From Mesostigma viride (Eukaryota > Streptophyta > Mesostigmatophyceae > Mesostigmatales > Mesostigmataceae), in assembly GCA_009746045.1 (NCBI GenBank), contig RPFO01000825.1, forward strand, positions 1 through 28,718: a DNA stretch of 28,718 bases, in the 5' to 3' direction. The position numbers were made by a program, and so were the translations under genes. Below, piece after piece: positions 25,253 through 28,718 of this stretch (positions are counted from its first letter, which is position 1; every line of letters begins with the position of its first letter). The notes beneath the pieces were generated by a model. The model worked only from the letters and a program-made list of their open reading frames with translations. It had not been told where the DNA came from and ran no database searches.

Positions 25253-25318
25253 CTATATAAAGCTTAGCTAGAAAAAGAGAAACGGGTCTCGTTTTGCAAG
25301 TTTTTCGTCTTCGGTGTA

Positions 25319-26433
25319 ATGAAAGAACTGGCCATGAAAGATCGTTCTAAGACGTTGCGTATTTGCAAATGGCTTTCCGTGAACAGCTCTGTCATCCGTA
25401 AAGCGGGTCGCAACTTCTTCTCTCCTCTCACTGTGCAAGACATCCGGACTCTGTGCACGCGTCTGGGTTTCTCGCCTCCGAAGACCATTACTCCGGAACA
25501 AGCTCGTGCAAGTCTTCTCGCTGTGCTGGCAGCGCGCAAGATACAAAGATGGGCGAGAAGGACGTTTATCGACAAACTCGTTGCGATCAAGACGATCAAG
25601 AAGTACGTCGCGCTCATTCCTCAGAATCGAGACGACATGGTGATGCTCGAAAAGCTCCCGCATAAAAAGGAGGTGTTCAAGCTCGTGTTGCCGGACCGCA
25701 CTGTAATCGGGTTCAACGCAGTCAGACTGGCCGAGTTTATTCTCGAGTCAGGCTCATTCGAGGACCCTTTCACCCGCCACAGATTTAACGAGGTCGAGCT
25801 TCTCCGTCTCGACAACCAGGTTCGGCGGCTGGGCTTTCAGCGGCGGTCCACTCTCCATCTGTTTCTGCACCCGGAATTAGTCCGAGCGAAGAAAGAGAGG
25901 CAATCTCTCGTCACCGGGCTCGAGAGGATGTGCACTGAGATGGTGGAGATGATGATCCAGGTCTGCGAGGGGGAATGGACGCTCCCTCGAGACGCCGTGA
26001 TGCTTCTGACGGCGATTACTTTCCGCAGTGGCATGTTTACTTCCGTCACCTTGTTTCTCTCGAGCCCCACGCCGCCCACGCGACTCTGTTGTCCAACCGC
26101 GGTCTGGTCGACGCGGCGATCAGGCGATGGGGGCCTGCTAAGTTGAGGGATACGCTTATGACGCAGAGGGACGTGAACGCGCACCACTGCGTTCTCATGT
26201 ACCTGAAGAACTTGCTAAACACGCATCACGTCAAGGGGTTCGGCGGCGTGCCTTTGCCTAGCCCGGTTGTCCACAGGATGACGCAGGAGTTTTTCCACAC
26301 CACGACACCCGCAACCGTGCTCAACTCTTCGCTCCCTTACGGAATGTCCGAGTTTCAGATCACGCAGGTGACCGATTCTCCAACCCCGTCACGGGCAACG
26401 TTTCCTGACGTGCTGAGCGGCCCTTTTTGCTAG
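25319..26433 (+). CDS. U-box-like protein with IQ-like motif, frame broken once
   Basis: ATG 25319 opens a basic N-terminal helical region with an IQ-like stretch (ARKIQRWARRTF, 72-83). Residues about 128-165 resemble U-box or RING-like folds without zinc seen in giant viruses: FNAVRLAEFILESGSFEDPF then TRHRFNEVELLRLD, where DPFTR is the typical signature. The frame turns unnatural after about 25970-26015; the next frame carries a convincing end (DYFPQWHVYFRHLVSLEP and onward) to the stop 26431-26433. One added base, possibly in the G5 run at about 25969-25973, joins them for about 371 residues. A ubiquitin-ligase role is possible but the domain call rests on a short motif. Confidence 0.65.
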
Positions 26434-26488
26434 AACCATCGGCCCGTGTGTATGGCCGCTTGAACGGGGAAGAAGCAGTTTCTTGAAT

Positions 26489-27262
26489 CTAATCGGATGA
26501 ATAAAAGTCTGTATAACGAAATACGAAAATCTTTCTTGCTGTGTAATTACCCGCATTGCCTTCTCGCGGCTGCGTGCATTCGAACATTGCAATACCAATG
26601 TTGTAGGGTTCCGAATCGTGCATGACCAGGTAGGATTTAGAGACGCACGAAGTGGGAGCCTGGCGCGCGAGGTTGTTCATGATGGAATCAATGTCGTTCT
26701 TCGTGTATTCGAGTGAAGGAACAGACGTTCTGTGTGTCGCGATCACAGGAGCATGACTCATCAGGTCTTCGGTAAACTCTTGCGGTAAAATTCGCGCAAC
26801 GTAGAAGGTTAGGTCCGTGTCGTCAAACACCGCGACAAGAGGTCCGAGCGCGTACCATCTTCCCGCGTGATTCCCGAGCCGATTTGTCATGCTAGACGCG
26901 GTCACGGCGTTGTCGGGTTCTTCTATCGTGTCGGGGCATCGAGACATGGCACGGACGGGTATTTCCATGGGCGCGGGGATGCGTTCCATCATGGCGTTTT
27001 CGATCCGTCGCCGTTCTTCGTTTTCTCGAGCGATGGCGAGGATGCGATCAGGAGTGTTCAAATCTTCGAGAAACTGGTCGGTTTTTTTAGCGGGGGGGAT
27101 GAAAATGTAATCGTCTTTGTCGAACGAGTTTTCTTCCGTGACAATGTCGTCGTCGCTTACATCCGACTCTGTGTCCTCCGCCATCTTGGTCATCAAAACG
27201 CCTGCCGAGAAAATAAAAAATGCGCCAATACTTCCAGCAAGCGCCAAAAGTTGCAAGGTCAT
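26489..27262 (-). CDS. N-terminally anchored membrane protein, 257 residues
   Basis: An intact frame. Residues 2-24 are one hydrophobic span (LLALAGSIGAFFIFSAGVLM), a signal anchor or uncleaved signal. A long acidic linker (Asp/Glu/Ser) follows, then a globular domain from about residue 120 with many beta-like stretches (GRWYALGPLVAVFDD, LTFYVARILPQEF) and a few Cys. I do not recognise the family. The type suits a virion membrane protein. It is divergent from the 27355 gene across 92 bp and convergent with the 25319 gene at the other end. Confidence 0.8.
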   Translation of the reverse strand: MTLQLLALAGSIGAFFIFSAGVLMTKMAEDTESDVSDDDIVTEENSFDKDDYIFIPPAKKTDQFLEDLNTPDRILAIARENEERRRIENAMMERIPAPMEIPVRAMSRCPDTIEEPDNAVTASSMTNRLGNHAGRWYALGPLVAVFDDTDLTFYVARILPQEFTEDLMSHAPVIATHRTSVPSLEYTKNDIDSIMNNLARQAPTSCVSKSYLVMHDSEPYNIGIAMFECTQPREGNAGNYTARKIFVFRYTDFYSSD

Positions 27263-27354
27263 GGTTCTTGTAAATTGGCTACAAATTGTTTTGCAGGGTT
27301 GTGTTTGCAGGGTGCGGGGGGGTGCAAAGATATATGCGCGTACTTAGAAAGAGT

Positions 27355-28448
27355 ATGGCGACACGCTTCCTTGGTGTAGATGTAGTCGAAGAAGACGACG
27401 ACGTGCCGGTGGTCAAAGGCGGCTTGAGAGGGGCTCGTCCGCCTCCTATTCACGCCGCGAAGGTGATCATCGACACGGGCGGGCCGGGCGACGACCTCTT
27501 CGACATGCTCGCGAACCCGAAGAAAGCAAGGTCGCAATATGCTGAACCTGTACGGTCGGACAGCGGTCCGGGGAAGGGGATGTCAGATGAATTCGCGTTT
27601 GACGATTTCGGAGACGAAGACGACGCATTCGACGACATGATGGGGGGGACGGGCAGGAACGAACGCCTCCGATGCAACAAGGGCCTTCGAGAGAAGAGGT
27701 CTTTCGAGAGAAGTCGGAACTTCTCCACAAAATGCATCGGATGAAGGAGCGTGGGTTCGAGGTTCCTCAGTTTGACATGCGTTCGGATTTAGACGAAATG
27801 CGATTCGAGTGTTCAAAGATCGAAAGAGCCGCGGAATGCCGAAACGCCGTCAACATGATGCGTCAGATCTTAGTCGCCGGGACAAGTGCGATGCAGTTTC
27901 TAAACAATAGGTACGACCCTATTGGCCTAAAGTTAGACGGATGGTCAGAAAGCGTGATGGCCAACATCGGGGATTACGATAACGTGTTCGAGCGATTGTA
28001 CGACAAGCACAGAGGAAAGGTCGCTATGGCACCCGAATTGGAACTCATCATGATGGTGGGTGGTTCGGCGCTCATGTTCCATATGACGGCGAGCTTTACG
28101 CGAGCGGGTCTTCCATCGATGTCAGAAATCGCGAAACAAGACCCTGAGCTCATGAAGTCGTTGCTGAAGGTGATGATGAAGAACAGTATGGACGGTTCTC
28201 AACCTCCGCAAAGTCGTCCACCTCCTCCGGCTGCCGCTTCAAAATCCGAGCCTAGCGCGCCAAAGGAGCCGTACGTCATGCGCGGCCCCGGGTTCGGATT
28301 ATGGGAGATTGCATGGACGGGACAAGGAGGAGAGCGATGGCTCCGAGTCATTCGACCCTTAGACAGCATCGTGCAGGAGTCTCTCGGGTCAAACCGACGA
28401 CGAGGCCTCGTAGTCAGACCATCGACGGAAAGGACGATGAAAGCGTGA
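27355..28448 (+). CDS. Conserved giant-virus protein (KLDGWSESVM family), frame broken
   Basis: ATG 27355 opens MATRFLGVDVVEEDDD and an acidic, Gly-rich N-terminus with DDLFDMLANPKK. At the G7 run (27642-27648) the reading moves to the frame that carries the conserved core: an alpha-helical lead (MHRMKERGFEVP), then LKLDGWSESVMANIGDYD and APELELIMMVGGSALMFHMT. I recall this core from many nucleocytoplasmic large DNA viruses (often labelled DUF5767, from memory); its role is not established. One missing G explains the break. The frame closes at 28446-28448, but the last 60 residues look unnatural, and pieces in other frames up to about 28577 look more like a basic Lys/Arg tail, so more breaks are likely and the true end is uncertain. 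Confidence 0.75.
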
Positions 28449-28718
28449 CGAAGCGTCATGGAGACGGGGGACACGAGGACCATCTCATTATGAACGGAAC
28501 TCCTAAAAAGAAAGCGAGGCGGCGCGTTCGAAAAAGAAGAAGCCCGAGGACGGTCTGCGATTGTTTTAGAAATCTAACTATAAGTTGTAAAGTATGCAGG
28601 AATCGGGGCGTGGAAACTATCATTTTTCTGACTGTCGCGAATGGGCGCACAAATAGGAGCACTGCCTATCGGCAACGCCGCAAAAGAAGGGAAGACGGTA
28701 GTGGAAGAAATCCCCCCC
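28449..28718. other. Probable scrambled 3' end of the previous gene
   Basis: Basic and Thr/Asp-rich segments such as TPKKKARRR are spread over different plus-strand frames. No independent gene is supported on either strand; minus frame 28456-28662 looks random. Confidence 0.4.

Noticed and set aside
204-27672. Programmed ribosomal frameshifting as the cause of the frame breaks
   Set aside because: The sites do not share a slippery heptamer or a downstream structure, and there are too many of them in unrelated genes. Base loss in homopolymers is simpler.

Overview
The window looks like a piece of a nucleocytoplasmic large DNA virus (giant virus) genome, or such a genome integrated in a eukaryote. 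The signs are a KilA-N protein, F-box-like proteins, a U-box-like DPFTR protein, a conserved giant-virus protein with the KLDGWSESVM and MMVGGSALMFH signatures, small membrane proteins, eukaryote-style TATA elements, densely packed genes on both strands and a tRNA-Ile(UAU). The host cannot be told from the sequence.

Left block, 1 to about 7.4 kb. This is GC-rich and has four genes (204-1180 minus, 1566-2396 minus, 3117-4542 plus, 6278-7017 minus) plus the start of a membrane protein at the left edge. The four genes share a TATA-like element about 75-85 bp before the ATG, a CT-rich leader, upstream arrays rich in CGGTTAC and CCACGGG, and a T-rich 3' element. Between the third and fourth lies 1.7 kb of repeats: a 28-bp array, then an imperfect palindrome of about 1.26 kb built around an AT-rich array of 41-bp units, which is a candidate replication or recombination locus.

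Middle and right, 7.4-25.3 kb. The dominant feature is a family of at least eight proteins sharing a short C-x9-C-x9-11-C-x2-H knuckle, in most followed by a basic (T/K)HRAR-like motif. The knuckle is joined to different partners: an F-box-like segment plus a SprT-like metalloprotease (7387-9129), an F-box (11728-12753), an interrupted helical protein whose far end has an HPD-containing J-like segment (13628 to 17328), a membrane-associated helical module (23388-25252), or almost nothing (10555-10797, 13003-13317). Two structured non-coding elements flanked by 10-11 bp direct repeats have inserted here. One splits a knuckle gene and is present as a tandem full plus deleted copy; the other sits just before the ATG of another knuckle gene.

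Right end, 25.3-28.7 kb. Three larger genes: a U-box-like protein, an N-terminally anchored membrane protein, and the conserved giant-virus protein mentioned above.

Reading frame is broken in many genes that otherwise look intact. Nearly every break needs one extra base, usually in a homopolymer. This points to systematic base loss in the assembly rather than gene death, so coordinates of broken genes below run across the breaks.
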